Positions 20,989-29,527 of a DNA stretch of 64,000 nucleotides are shown here, piece after piece; position 1 is the first letter of the stretch; every line of letters begins with the position of its first letter. Location of the stretch: positions 2,046,001-2,110,000 of the forward strand of contig NZ_CP039886.1 in the NCBI RefSeq assembly GCF_005221285.1, read 5' to 3'. The position numbers were made by a program, and so were the translations under genes. Origin of the DNA: Neisseria flavescens (GTDB taxonomy: Bacteria; Pseudomonadota; Gammaproteobacteria; Burkholderiales; Neisseriaceae). The notes under the pieces were generated by a model. That model was not told the origin of the DNA, did not search any database, and saw only the letters and a list, made by a program, of their open reading frames with translations.

Positions 20989-21483
20989 ATGTACTCAAAG
21001 GCATTTGACGGAATACGGAATGGGGTAACTGTGCAGAGGGGGTATTCCTTGATACAGCTGTTGGTGGTGATGCTGTTGGTTTCGATATTGGCGACGGCGG
21101 CATTTACGGCCTATCGGGAATCGGTCCGCTCGGCCAACCTGCGTGCGGCGCATGCCGCCCTGCTGGAAAATGCGCGCTTTATGGAGCAGTTCTATACGAA
21201 AAAGGGCAGCTTTAAGCTGACGTCGACGAAGTGGCCGGAGCTGCCGGTGAAGGAGGCGGGTGGTTTCTGCATTCGGATGAACGGTCAGGCTAAGGGGATA
21301 CTGGAAGGGAAGTTTACCCTGAAGGCGGTGGCGTTGGACAGGGAGGCGGAGCCGAGGGTATTACGCTTGAACGAGTCGCTGACGGCGGTGGTGTGCGGGA
21401 AGATGAAGGGGAAGGGAAGCTGTACGGACGGCGAGGAGATATTTAGGGGCAATGATGCGGAGTGTAAACCATTTGGCGCATAG
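20989..21483 (+). CDS. comP: Minor type IV pilin ComP, DUS receptor
   Basis: ComP is the minor pilin that recognises the DUS on type IV pili and makes Neisseria take up their own DNA. The 164-residue prepilin has a hydrophobic N-terminal helix after the leader (cleavage expected at RG/YSLIQLLVV), then the ComP head domain with AALLENARFMEQFY, TSTKWPELPVKEA, GFCIRMNGQ and paired cysteines near the end (SCTDG, AECKPFG). The usual glutamate at position 5 is glutamine here. The leader would be 18 residues if ATG 20989 is the start; a GTG at 21031 would give a much shorter one. It follows comE by 183 bases. Confidence 0.85.
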   Translation: MYSKAFDGIRNGVTVQRGYSLIQLLVVMLLVSILATAAFTAYRESVRSANLRAAHAALLENARFMEQFYTKKGSFKLTSTKWPELPVKEAGGFCIRMNGQAKGILEGKFTLKAVALDREAEPRVLRLNESLTAVVCGKMKGKGSCTDGEEIFRGNDAECKPFGA

Positions 21484-21523
21484 GGTGGTCGTCTGAAGGG
21501 ATAAAAGAAAAAAGGGCACAAGA

Positions 21524-21549
21524 AAAGGACGTACGGTGTACGTCCTTTG
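21524..21549 (+). terminator. Hairpin after comP
   Basis: AAAGGACGTAC..GTACGTCCTTT is an 11-bp perfect stem with a three-base loop. It has no long T-run, so it may work in both directions or only weakly. Confidence 0.5.
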
Positions 21550-21742
21550 GTGAATGAAGATGGATTATTCGCTCCAGCTAACCCAGTCCAACATCCAAGT
21601 ATTGTTCCGGCTAACACAACCAACCTCAGTTAGCTAAGGAAGGAGATGAAATATTTAGTCTTATCAGATTGGTACACTATCAATTTTCAGACGGCCCTTT
21701 GTTATAATCTTCTCTTTACCTGAACATAAAACAGGCCGTCTT

Positions 21743-23770
21743 ATGGAAGTCATCCAATACCCCGATTCCCCCTTCAAACTCCACCAACCCTTCCCCCCCG
21801 CCGGCGACCAGCCTACCGCCATTGCCGGCCTGCTCGAAGGGCTTTCAGACGGCCTTGCCTACCAAACCCTGCTCGGCGTAACCGGTTCGGGCAAAACCTA
21901 CACCATGGCGAACGTCATCGCCCAAAGCGGCCGACCCGCCATCATCATGGCGCACAACAAAACCCTTGCCGCCCAGCTTTATGCCGAAATGCGCGAGTTT
22001 TTCCCCGAAAACGCGGTGGAATATTTCGTCTCCTACTACGACTATTACCAGCCCGAAGCCTATGTGCCCAGCCGCGACCTGTTCATCGAAAAAGACAGCG
22101 CGATCAACGAACACATCGAGCAGATGCGCCTTTCCGCCACCAAAAACCTGATGACGCGCGACGACGTAATTATCGTTGCCACCGTGTCCGCCATTTACGG
22201 TATCGGCGACCCGACCGAGTATCAACAAATGGTGTTGTCCGTAAAAGAAGGCGACACTATTGAGCAGCGCGACATCATCGCCACGCTCGTTTCCATGCAA
22301 TACGAACGCGGCGATTTGGACTTCAAACGCGGCAGCTTCCGCGTGCGCGGCGACGTGATTGACGTGTACCCCGCCGAAAGCTCCGAAAACGCCTTGCGCA
22401 TCAGCCTATTTGACGACGAAATCGACCGCCTCGATATGTTCGACCCGCTTTCAGGCAGCCTGTACCAGCGCGTCGGCCGCTACACCGTCTTCCCGTCCAG
22501 CCACTACGTTACCCCGCGCGATACCGTCTTGTGCGCCTGCGAGTCCATCAAAGAAGAACTGCGCGAACGCATCGAATTTTTCGCCCGCGAACAACGCCCC
22601 GTCGAACAACAGCGCATCGAACAGCGCACCCGCTTCGACCTCGAAATGCTCTACGAAATGGGCTTCTGCAAAGGCATCGAAAACTACTCCCGCCACTTCT
22701 CCGGCAAAAAAGAAGGCGAACCGCCGCCCACGCTGATGGACTACCTGCCCGACAACGCCATCATGTTCATCGACGAAAGCCACGTTACCGTTACCCAAAT
22801 CGGCGGCATGTACAAAGGCGACGCATCGCGCAAGCAAAACCTCGTGGACTACGGCTTCCGCCTCCCTTCCGCCCGCGACAACCGCCCGCTCAAATTCCAC
22901 GAATTTGAAAAAGTCATGCCGCAAACTGTCTTCGTTTCCGCCACTCCAGCCAAATACGAAGAAGAACACGCCGGACAAGTGGTCGAACAAGTCGTCCGTC
23001 CCACAGGGCTGGTTGATCCCCAAATCATCATCCGCCCCGTCGCCACACAAGTCGACGACTTAATGAGCGAAATCAACGACCGTATCCAAAAAGGCGAACG
23101 CGTCCTCGTTACCACCCTTACCAAACGCATGGCAGAGCAACTCACCGACTATTACAGCGAACTCGGCATCAAAGTGCGCTACCTGCACAGTGACATTGAT
23201 ACTGTAGAGCGCGTTGAAATTATTAGAGATTTGCGGCTCGGACTGTTTGACGTACTCGTCGGCATCAACCTCTTGCGCGAAGGCCTCGACATCCCCGAAG
23301 TCTCCCTCGTCGCAATCCTCGACGCCGACAAAGAAGGCTTCCTGCGCTCCCACCGCAGCCTGATTCAAACCATAGGCCGCGCCGCACGCAACGTGAACGG
23401 CGTCGCCATCCTGTACGCCGACAAAATCACCGACTCCATGAAAGCCGCCATCGACGAAACCGAACGCCGCCGCGAAAAACAGATGAAATTCAACGAAGAA
23501 CACGGCATCGTGCCGCAGCAGATTAAAAAACAGGTTAAAGACATCATCGACGGCGTGTACCACGAAGAAGACGGCGGCAAAGGTCGTCTGAAAGGCAAAA
23601 ACAAGGTTAAAGTCGGCGAAATCCACAACGAAGAAGACGCAATTAAAGAAATCGCCAAACTGGAAAAAGCCATGCAGCAGGCGGCTAGGGATTTGCAGTT
23701 TGAAGAAGCGGCGGTAATTCGTGATAGAATTCGGGGGATTAAGGAAAATCTGCTTTTTGGGGCGGAGTGA
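21743..23770 (+). CDS. uvrB: Excinuclease ABC subunit B
   Basis: UvrB is the damage-verifying helicase-like subunit of nucleotide excision repair, loaded by UvrA and then partnered with UvrC. The 675 residues show Walker A GVTGSGKT (about 45-52), the damage-clamping beta-hairpin region YYDYYQPEAYVP, Walker B IDESH, helicase motif VI IQTIGRAARN, and the C-terminal UVR motif (QFEEAAVIRDRI) that contacts UvrC. A DUS core lies just before the ATG. An AT-rich island begins 27 bases after the stop. Confidence 0.95.
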   Translation: MEVIQYPDSPFKLHQPFPPAGDQPTAIAGLLEGLSDGLAYQTLLGVTGSGKTYTMANVIAQSGRPAIIMAHNKTLAAQLYAEMREFFPENAVEYFVSYYDYYQPEAYVPSRDLFIEKDSAINEHIEQMRLSATKNLMTRDDVIIVATVSAIYGIGDPTEYQQMVLSVKEGDTIEQRDIIATLVSMQYERGDLDFKRGSFRVRGDVIDVYPAESSENALRISLFDDEIDRLDMFDPLSGSLYQRVGRYTVFPSSHYVTPRDTVLCACESIKEELRERIEFFAREQRPVEQQRIEQRTRFDLEMLYEMGFCKGIENYSRHFSGKKEGEPPPTLMDYLPDNAIMFIDESHVTVTQIGGMYKGDASRKQNLVDYGFRLPSARDNRPLKFHEFEKVMPQTVFVSATPAKYEEEHAGQVVEQVVRPTGLVDPQIIIRPVATQVDDLMSEINDRIQKGERVLVTTLTKRMAEQLTDYYSELGIKVRYLHSDIDTVERVEIIRDLRLGLFDVLVGINLLREGLDIPEVSLVAILDADKEGFLRSHRSLIQTIGRAARNVNGVAILYADKITDSMKAAIDETERRREKQMKFNEEHGIVPQQIKKQVKDIIDGVYHEEDGGKGRLKGKNKVKVGEIHNEEDAIKEIAKLEKAMQQAARDLQFEEAAVIRDRIRGIKENLLFGAE

Positions 23771-23797
23771 ATTTTTCTATATATAAAGGACAATCAT

Positions 23798-24982
23798 ATG
23801 GAAACAAACGTTTTTTATGGAGAATACTCTTTAGACCACTGGATTCATTTACTTGAAACAGGCAACATTAAATTACCAAAAATTCAGCGTTCATTCACAT
23901 GGAAAGATTATAAAATAAAACGATTAATTAAATCTCTACATAATAAACAATTTATCCCACCGGTTATAGTTATCAGATCAAACCAAGAAAACCTGATTAT
24001 AGATGGGCAACAGAGGTTAACCAGTCTTTTGTTGGCATATCGCAATAAATACCCCACACGTAAAAATTTAAATAACAAATGGAAATATTGCTCACAAAGT
24101 GATGGTAATACAACTACAACAAATTTTGATGATCCAGACGGGTTTACTGACTATGATTTCTTTGAAGGAATCGGAATATCAAATATAGATAAAAATAATT
24201 TTTTTAAAGATAAATTTTTAGGATTTACTTTTATTTCTCCTCAGTCTGGCACCAAAATTGAACAAGAGCAATATTTCGCACAAACATTTTACTCAATAAA
24301 CACGCAAGCAGAATTATTGACTGCTGATGAAAAGTTAGAAGCTTACAAATTAATTACACCTGAATTAAAAAATATTATTTCACCAAAATTTGAAGAATAT
24401 TTCAAAGTTAGCAGAGGCAGTAATAAACTTATTAGAATATTAGGCTACATTCTTCAATACAGAATGAATAAAGACTCTATTCAAACAGCTGAAAGAACAG
24501 AAGATTTTGCTAATATTGTTGAGTCATTAAGTAATCGAATACCAGTCGATTTATTCGGCAAAAGAGGGGAAATTGTTAGAGATTTTGATTACAGCCAACC
24601 TTTCTATGATACCGGTTCAAACTATAGTATTTTTGAAGAAACAGATGGCACACCTTGTTATATAGAAATTCTTGAGAAGATAAAAATTGAATTAAATAAA
24701 AATAAAAATCAGAATCCTAATGCGCCTTACAAATTTGATAAAATTGTGCATTTTGATGTTTTATTCTTTGGCTTTTTATATCAATGCCTATTTGAAGGCA
24801 ATATTTCCTACTTAAATGATAAAAACACAATCAGAGAATTGATTGAAAAATGCTCAAAATTAGCAGAGAAACTCCACAAAAGGTCCAAAAACACACCAAA
24901 TGATAGCATATATATCTGTGAAAGAATAAAAGAATCTATTGAACTCTATAATGGAATGGGGCTAAATCATGGTAAACCATAA
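23798..24982 (+). CDS. DUF262-domain protein of a two-gene island
   Basis: A 394-residue protein. Its N-terminus has the DUF262 (ParB/Srx-like, as in GmrS) hallmarks: LPKIQRSFTW at 26-35 and IIDGQQRLTSLLL with DGQQR at 69-73. In related systems this domain binds and hydrolyses nucleotides and controls a nuclease. The C-terminal half is mostly helical with no HNH (DUF1524) motif I can see, so it probably lacks its own GmrD-type nuclease. A good ribosome-binding site (AAAGGA) precedes ATG 23798. Its codon use is much more AT-rich than that of uvrB, and no DUS occurs in the whole island. It overlaps the next gene by 14 bases. A role in defence is inference. Confidence 0.75.
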   Translation: METNVFYGEYSLDHWIHLLETGNIKLPKIQRSFTWKDYKIKRLIKSLHNKQFIPPVIVIRSNQENLIIDGQQRLTSLLLAYRNKYPTRKNLNNKWKYCSQSDGNTTTTNFDDPDGFTDYDFFEGIGISNIDKNNFFKDKFLGFTFISPQSGTKIEQEQYFAQTFYSINTQAELLTADEKLEAYKLITPELKNIISPKFEEYFKVSRGSNKLIRILGYILQYRMNKDSIQTAERTEDFANIVESLSNRIPVDLFGKRGEIVRDFDYSQPFYDTGSNYSIFEETDGTPCYIEILEKIKIELNKNKNQNPNAPYKFDKIVHFDVLFFGFLYQCLFEGNISYLNDKNTIRELIEKCSKLAEKLHKRSKNTPNDSIYICERIKESIELYNGMGLNHGKP

Positions 24983-25766
24983 TGATTTTATTCTTGAGCC
25001 CATTATCAATATTTTAAAAAAAGGTATATCCTCTCTGTCTAATTTGGGTGATACTATAGAAATATATCCAGTGCAAGAACATATTCTTCGTTCAATTTTT
25101 ATTGAAATGACAGGTTCTCAAGAGCAAAAAATGAAATGCATTCTTTGGACTTTAGCTACCTATAATTATGAGTTTAGATATGACTTTTTGAACAAGGGTA
25201 AGTATGGAGAATGTTCTGATTTGAAAGATAAATCAAAAGTATATGGCGATTTAACTAAGCAAATAACATTGCTCAAACCTTCAGAAAATATAGAATTTAA
25301 AAAAATTATATTTCCTGACGATAAAACTAATCACATAGAAAATAATAAAATAGCATTAGATAAATTTCTTGGTCATTCAAACATCAACTCAATATTTGAA
25401 AAATATATTAAGATGTTTCAAGGAAATGAGATTACAAGTGAATCACTGTTTTTACCTTCCAATAGTCAATTATTTACAAATAAAGATAACATTGGTGATG
25501 ACAAATTAAAAAACATTAGTAGTGACTCATTAAAAAAGTATGCGATCTCTGAAATTTATCTTAGATTATATAAACATCGTAATAGGTGCGCTCATAATAC
25601 ATTATCATATCAAAAAAATTTACCTACATTAAATAATTTAAATAGCGAAGCTTATAATTTTGATAATTATTATATTCGTTTTTTGATATTAATTTTTATT
25701 GATACAATCTTTATTAAGACTTATGAAAAATATTTGGAATTAAGACAAACTGGAATTAGCTGGTAA
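24969..25766 (+). CDS. HEPN-domain protein, probable RNase effector partner of the DUF262 protein
   Basis: A 265-residue protein, AT-rich like its partner. Near the C-terminus it carries HRNRCAH (residues 203-209), where R204-N205 and H209 form the Rx4H motif that marks HEPN ribonucleases, within a helical context (YAISEIYLRLYKH before it, IRFLILIFIDTIF after it). The N-terminal 190 residues are not recognised. The 14-base overlap with the DUF262 gene means the two are made together. HEPN proteins paired with DUF262 have been noted in surveys of bacterial conflict systems; here the HEPN protein would be the RNA-cutting effector. Neither activity nor target is shown by the sequence. Confidence 0.65.
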   Translation: MVNHNDFILEPIINILKKGISSLSNLGDTIEIYPVQEHILRSIFIEMTGSQEQKMKCILWTLATYNYEFRYDFLNKGKYGECSDLKDKSKVYGDLTKQITLLKPSENIEFKKIIFPDDKTNHIENNKIALDKFLGHSNINSIFEKYIKMFQGNEITSESLFLPSNSQLFTNKDNIGDDKLKNISSDSLKKYAISEIYLRLYKHRNRCAHNTLSYQKNLPTLNNLNSEAYNFDNYYIRFLILIFIDTIFIKTYEKYLELRQTGISW

Positions 25767-25867
25767 GCGAGCGTAGCAAGCCGTAGCCTGTATTCCCACC
25801 AACCGCGTGCGTGGCTGCTCCATATACTACCTACGGGCGCCACAAATTTTAAAACCGAGGTGTAGGG

Positions 25868-25896
25868 TGTGTGCGGTACGCACGCACGCTTTTTTG
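25868..25896 (+). terminator. Rho-independent terminator at the end of the DUF262-HEPN island
   Basis: A GTGTGCG..CGCACGC stem is followed by six T residues, about 100 bases after the HEPN stop. Confidence 0.65.
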
Positions 25897-25960
25897 GTGT
25901 TCAAACCATTGTTTCAAACTTTCAGACAATTTCAAACGTGGTCTGAAAACTTTTAGAATA

Positions 25961-25998
25961 AAGGCCGTCTGAAATCCAGTTTTCAGACGGCCTTATTT
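25961..25998 (-). terminator. DUS inverted-repeat terminator of the NExo gene
   Basis: AAAGGCCGTCTGAAA..TTTCAGACGGCCTT lies between two convergent genes and can serve both directions. It marks where DUS-bearing core sequence resumes after the AT-rich island. Confidence 0.8.
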
Positions 25999-26015
25999 TT
26001 TCTTAATTCAAAGTG

Positions 26016-26786
26016 TTAGCAGTCAAACTCAGCGATTACCGGCGCATGGTCGCTGGGGCGCTCTTGGGCGCGGGTTTCTAAGTCGACGGTGACGTCGGTA
26101 AGGGTGGCGGCGAGTTCGGGGCTGGTGAGGATGTGGTCGATGCGTAGGCCGAGTTTGCGTTGGAACATGGCGCCGCGGTAGTCGAACCATGTGTAGAACG
26201 CGCCTTCGGGGTGGACTTTGCGCAGGCTGTCGGTCAGGCCGAGGTCGAGCAGGGTTTTAAACCATTGTCTTTCGATGGAGGAGCAATGGATTTTTTCGTG
26301 CCATTTTTCGGGGTCGTAGCAGTCGGCATCGGCCGGGGCGATGTTGAAGTCGCCGAGCAGGACGAGTTTGGGGTGGACGGCCATTTCGGTGCGGACGAAC
26401 TCGGTCAGGGCGGCAAACCATTGTTCTTTGTATTGGAATTTTGGGCTGTCCAGTGCTTCGCCGTTGACGCAATAGACGTTGATGACGCGCACGCCGTTGA
26501 TGGTGGCGGCGATGACGCGGCGTTGCGGGTCGTCGGGGAGGGCGGGAAGGCCGCAATGTACGTCTTGCGGTTCGTGGCGGCTGATGATGGCGACGCCGTT
26601 GTAGGTTTTTTGGCCGCTCCAGACGCAGTGCCAGCCCATCATTTGCAGGGCGGCGGCCGGAAATTTGTCTTGGTCGAGTTTGAGTTCTTGTAAGGCGAGT
26701 ATGTCGGCTTGGTGGTCGGCCAGCCAGTTTTGTACTTGGGGTAGGCGGACGTTGAGGGAATTGACGTTCCAAGTGGCGATTTTCAT
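26016..26786 (-). CDS. Exodeoxyribonuclease III family 3' repair nuclease (NExo type)
   Basis: The second ExoIII paralog in the window, 256 residues from MKIATWNVN. Catalytic motifs are present: ALQELK (E34), LGDFNIAP, and PSDHAP near the end. Residue 167 is histidine (KWHEKIHCSS), matching the His167 that in meningococcal NExo keeps abasic substrates out and leaves a 3'-phosphatase and 3'-5' exonuclease activity. The start is set at 26786 because the family begins MKIATWN; the frame runs 15 codons further upstream. An ArsR gene lies upstream on the same strand, the order I recall beside NExo in meningococcus. Confidence 0.88.
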   Translation of the reverse strand: MKIATWNVNSLNVRLPQVQNWLADHQADILALQELKLDQDKFPAAALQMMGWHCVWSGQKTYNGVAIISRHEPQDVHCGLPALPDDPQRRVIAATINGVRVINVYCVNGEALDSPKFQYKEQWFAALTEFVRTEMAVHPKLVLLGDFNIAPADADCYDPEKWHEKIHCSSIERQWFKTLLDLGLTDSLRKVHPEGAFYTWFDYRGAMFQRKLGLRIDHILTSPELAATLTDVTVDLETRAQERPSDHAPVIAEFDC

Positions 26787-26893
26787 GATGTTTCCGTGTG
26801 TGTTGTTGGGTGGGAAGGCGGTGGATTGCACCTGTGGGAATGGGCGGTATTGTATAGCGGATTGGTTTATTTTTCGATATGGGCTGAAAGGGG

Positions 26894-26928
26894 CAGGCCG
26901 TCTGAAAGCTGATGTTTCAGACGGCCTT
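26894..26928 (-). terminator. DUS inverted-repeat terminator after the ArsR gene
   Basis: CAGGCCGTCTGAAA and TTTCAGACGGCCTT form a hairpin between the ArsR stop and the NExo start on the minus strand. Confidence 0.75.
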
Positions 26929-26953
26929 GATGTTGTGATGTGGAATAATTTGT

Positions 26954-27232
26954 TTATTCTGCTTGGTCTTTGAGTGTGCGCAGGGTATTGAGGATGGTGG
27001 TGGCTTCTTCGGAGATGAGGCGGTATTCGATGATGCGGTGGTAGCGCGTGAAATCAATGATGCCTTCGGTGCGCAGGCGTGAGAGGTGGTTGGCGATGCC
27101 GGTCGGGGAGGAGTCGAGCGCCTGTGCCAGTTCGGTAATGCTGCGGTCGCCGTCAAGTAGTAGAAAAAGGATGGCCATGCGTTCGGGGTTGGCAATCAGT
27201 TTGAGAATGGTAGAGAGACGCTTGATTTCCAT
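26954..27232 (-). CDS. ArsR-family winged-helix transcriptional regulator
   Basis: A 92-residue regulator with the ArsR winged helix: ANPERMAILFLLLDG, then the helix-turn-helix ITELAQALDSSPTGIANHLSRL and a wing (YHRIIEYRLI). There are no cysteines, so the classical metal-binding motif is absent and the ligand is unknown. Its targets cannot be inferred from the neighbours. Confidence 0.85.
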   Translation of the reverse strand: MEIKRLSTILKLIANPERMAILFLLLDGDRSITELAQALDSSPTGIANHLSRLRTEGIIDFTRYHRIIEYRLISEEATTILNTLRTLKDQAE

Positions 27233-27648
27233 ATTATTGTTCCTTATTGTCTGTTATATGAATGCTTGATTTGGGTTAAATTTGGATGATTGTAGTTTTT
27301 ATTAAGATTAACCTTATAATTCAAACCCTTACCTTGCAGTTTACACGGTTTTGTAAAATTTGAGGGCATTGTTTTGCAATTTTTTTGTTCATTTTCGATA
27401 TTTTGCTTCGGTTGCGAAAATGGATTGAAAAGAGACGAAAAGGCCGTCTGAAATGTTCCGTTGCAGATGATTTTGCTGACGGATGTTTCAGACGGCCTTT
27501 GATTTGGCTTTAAGTTATTTTTTCTTTTATGTTTGTTTGGAATCGGCCGATTGATTGTTTTTAAACAAACAACTAGGTTTTATGATCCTATGCTTAGGAC
27601 TACACGCCAAGGGCTTGTCAGTCGTTTGGACGTGTTGTCGAAATGCGA
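27233..27648. other. Intergenic region between arsR and the YejA-like pseudogene
   Basis: AT-rich, with the ArsR promoter presumably near 27300 and a DUS hairpin at 27440-27500. The last 100 bases (27545-27648) show no gene or strong signal. Confidence 0.5.
27440..27500 (-). terminator. DUS inverted-repeat hairpin
   Basis: AGGCCGTCTGAA (27441-27452) pairs with TTCAGACGGCCT (27487-27498) over a 34-base loop. It lies downstream of the YejA-like pseudogene on the minus strand. Confidence 0.6.
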
Positions 27649-29428
27649 CTACTTTTTCTTCCAGCCTGCGGTCATGGCGAAGGTGATGGGGTCGTAGTAT
27701 TTCGGCAGCTTGGACGGAATGCCGACATCGTTACGGTACACGACGCGGTAGCGGTCGGCGAACCAGTTTGGAACGATGGTGTATTGGTGGCGGATCAGTC
27801 GGTCGAGCGCGCGCGAGGTGGTTTGCAGCTCTTGGCGGTTGGTAAAGCTGTTGAAATGGGTCAGCAGTTTTTCAACCGCGGGATGACAGACGCCGGATAG
27901 GTTGCGGCTGCCTTCGGTTTTGGCGGCGGCGCAGCTGAAGTAGTCGTATTGCTCGTTGCCGGGGCTTTCGCTGTTGCCGTAGTAGCCTGTGGTCACGTCA
28001 AAATCGAAGTCGTTCATGCGTTTTTGGTACACGGCGGAGTCGGCGGTGCGCACGTTCATGGTGATGCCGATTTTGGCGAGGTCGCGCTGCCATTTGGCGG
28101 TAATGCGTTCGTAGTTTTTGCTTGGGGCGAGGAATTCAAAGGTCAGCGGTTTGCCTTGTTTGTCGACTGCTTTGCCGTTTTTGTATTGATAGCCGCCTTT
28201 TTCAAGCAGGGCGCGTGCTTTGAGCAGGTTTGGGCGCACGCCCAGTTTGGGGTCGGTAACCGGCGGCATAGGGACGTCTTGATCCAATACGCCGTCGGGC
28301 AGCTTGGCGCCCAATGATTTGAGCAATGCGGTTTCCGCGCTGTCAGGCTTGCCGGTTGCGGCCATGGTGCTGTTGGTAAAGAAGCTGTCGGTGCGGCGGT
28401 ATGCACCGTAGAAGATGCGGCTGTTGACGCTTTCGTAGTCGAAGCTTTCAATCAAGGCGCGGCGGACGTAAATATTGTCCAAGGGCTTGTGGCGCATATT
28501 GATGACGAAGCCTTGCATGCCGGCTGTGCTGTTTTGTACCCATTCGTGTTTGGACAGATTGCGTTTTTTGAGGACTTCGTCGGAGTAGGCGCGCCCAGTT
28601 GCGGGCGACGTTTTCTTGTACGAAGTCATATTGGCCGCCTTTCAGTCCTTCGATGCGGACAACTTCGTCTTTGACGTATTTGATGCGGATGTGGTCGTAG
28701 TTGTAGCGACCTTTGCGCACGGGCAGATTTTGCGCCCAGTAGTTTTTGTCGCGGACAAACTCGCTGATGCGGCCGTTTTCGGCTTTGGCAAAACGGTAGG
28801 GGCCGGAGCCGATCGGCAGGCTGTTGGGTGCGGCGGCTAGACCTTTGGGATAGCTTTTATGCGAGAAGACGGGCAGGCTGCCGAGAATCATGTGCAATTC
28901 TGAGTTGCGCTGCTTGAAGCGGAATACGACGGTGCGGTCGTTGGGCGTTTCCACTTTGGCCACGTCGCTCCAGTAGAAGTGGTACATGGGGGCGGCGGCT
29001 TTGTCTTTGGTTAGGATGTTAAATGAAGCGGCAACGTCTTTGGCTAAAACGGGGTCGCCATTGTGGAACTTGGCTTTGGGGTTGATTTTGAAGGTAACGG
29101 AAAGGCCGTCCGGAGCCAGGGCGATGTCTTCGGCAATCAGGCCGTAAACTGCGTAAGGTTCGTCCATGCTTTGCTCGGTCAGGGTATCGAGCGTCAGCAT
29201 GCTGATGCCGTATTCGTGGTTGCCTTTGAGGGTAAAGGGGTTGAGCGTGTCAAAAGCACCAAGGAAAGGTGTGGTAAATGTGCCGCCTTTGGGAGCGTTG
29301 GGATTGACGTATTCGAAGGCAGTGAAGTTGGCCGGATATTTGGGTGGTTGGCCAAGGCCTACGCCGTGGGCGGCAAAGGCGGCAGATGGAATCAGACCGA
29401 GCAGCAAGAGTAGGGCTGGTGTTTTCAT
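27649..29428 (-). pseudogene. YejA-like peptide ABC transporter substrate-binding protein, frameshifted
   Basis: An SBP family 5 periplasmic binding protein of about 592 residues if repaired. The first part (29428 down to about 28590) has a signal peptide ending AAFAA, then HGVGLGQPPKYP, GGTFTTPFLGAFDTLNPF and LPIGSGPYRF as in YejA-type oligopeptide receptors. At 28589-28594 the coding strand has three GC units where four would keep the frame; after this the true sequence continues in another frame (AYSDEVLKKRNLSKHEW to the stop at 27649). A two-base loss in the GC repeat has thus split the gene. No permease or ATPase is adjacent. Confidence 0.8.
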
Positions 29429-29481
29429 CTATTTATCCTTGTAGGTTGAATGTAGTATTCAGTAGTGTGCCGATTATAGCA

Positions 29482-29523
29482 AAGGCCGTCTGAAACTTGA
29501 TATTTTTGCTTTCAGACGGCGTC
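29482..29523 (-). terminator. DUS inverted-repeat terminator
   Basis: An inverted DUS pair lies between the brkB-like gene and the YejA-like pseudogene; the second arm overlaps the end region of the brkB-like gene. Confidence 0.65.
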
Positions 29524-29527
29524 AGGT

